Below are positions 6,910-7,078 of a stretch of 7,078 nt of DNA, piece after piece. Every line of letters starts with the position of its first letter. Position 1 is the first letter of the stretch. The DNA is taken from the NCBI GenBank assembly GCA_020847775.1, contig JADLBI010000291.1, positions 1 to 7,078 on the forward strand. The letters run 5' to 3'. Source of the DNA: Opitutaceae bacterium (GTDB taxonomy: Bacteria > Verrucomicrobiota > Verrucomicrobiia > Opitutales > Opitutaceae). The notes below the pieces were generated by a model. That model ran no database searches. It was not told where the DNA came from and saw only the letters and a program-made list of their open reading frames with translations. The translations under genes were made by a program, and so were the position numbers.

Positions 6910-7078
6910 TCAGGAAACATGCTTCGAGACGAGCTTGGTCATCTCGAACATGCTGACCCGGCCCTTGCCGTTGAAGACCGCCTTCAACTTGTCGTCGGCG
7001 TTGATCTGGGTCTTCTCCTTCTTGTCCTGAAGGCCGTTCTTCTTGATGTAGGCCCACAGTTTCTTGGTAAGCTCCGTG
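6910..7078 (-). CDS. SWIB/MDM2-domain protein, C-terminal part only
   Basis: Fifty-five codons plus one base are visible, ending at TGA (6912-6910); the start lies beyond the right edge. The peptide contains LTKKLWAYIKKNGLQD, then TQINADDKLKAVF and VSMFEMTKLVSKHV, matching the second two thirds of the SWIB domain. That domain is known from SWI/SNF complex subunits (BAF60/Swp73) and related to MDM2's p53-binding fold. In bacteria it occurs in Chlamydia, including a fusion to topoisomerase I, and as small stand-alone proteins in related phyla. The domain ends only a few residues before the stop, so it is the C-terminal module. Whether Lys/Ala-rich histone-like sequence or another domain precedes it cannot be seen. 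A role in DNA or chromatin organisation is inferred from the family only. A strong terminator follows. Confidence 0.9.
   Translation of the reverse strand, partial: TELTKKLWAYIKKNGLQDKKEKTQINADDKLKAVFNGKGRVSMFEMTKLVSKHVS

Noticed and set aside
6754..6912. SWIB-kinase fusion through read-through of the TGA at 6910
   Set aside because: The two genes share a frame with no stop in between, but a strong terminator lies in the gap, and 52 stop-free codons are not unusual at this GC content.

Overview
The window is GC-rich and densely coding, with no mobile element, CRISPR array, rRNA or tRNA that I can see. A small SWIB-domain protein, an insulysin-like M16 peptidase, a large hybrid histidine kinase and two EamA/DMT carriers together suggest a Gram-negative bacterium of the PVC group, most plausibly Verrucomicrobiota (Opitutaceae-like). 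That placement is an inference from gene content and base composition, and it is not proven by any marker gene in the window.

Layout. From the left edge, a 5'-truncated M16 metallopeptidase of the insulysin/pitrilysin type runs rightwards (to 2336). It is followed, with a 4-bp GTGA stop/start overlap, by an EamA-family transporter (2333-3187, +). On the opposite strand, a SWIB/MDM2-domain protein enters from the right edge and ends at 6910, followed by a clear rho-independent terminator (6847-6880). Beyond that, still on the minus strand, lie an 849-residue (or longer) membrane hybrid sensor histidine kinase (6753-4204) and a second EamA/DMT transporter (4153-3173). The two transporter genes meet tail to tail and overlap by 15 bp, so the block is a peptidase-transporter unit converging on a kinase-transporter unit. 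No stretch over 300 bases lacks a gene. The longest gap is 6754-6909, which holds the terminator and the leader of the kinase gene.

Function. The peptidase probably degrades peptides, and the coupled carrier could move small metabolites such as amino acids, but no substrate can be read from the sequence. The kinase senses an extracytoplasmic signal through a Cache-like domain, has a PAS domain, and carries two receiver domains. The first has lost the phosphorylation residues and the second is canonical. No separate response regulator is encoded in the window, so its output partner is elsewhere. I see no convincing undescribed system. The points most worth a second look are the SWIB protein, the pseudo-receiver and missing normal start codon of the kinase, and the overlapping tail-to-tail transporter pair.
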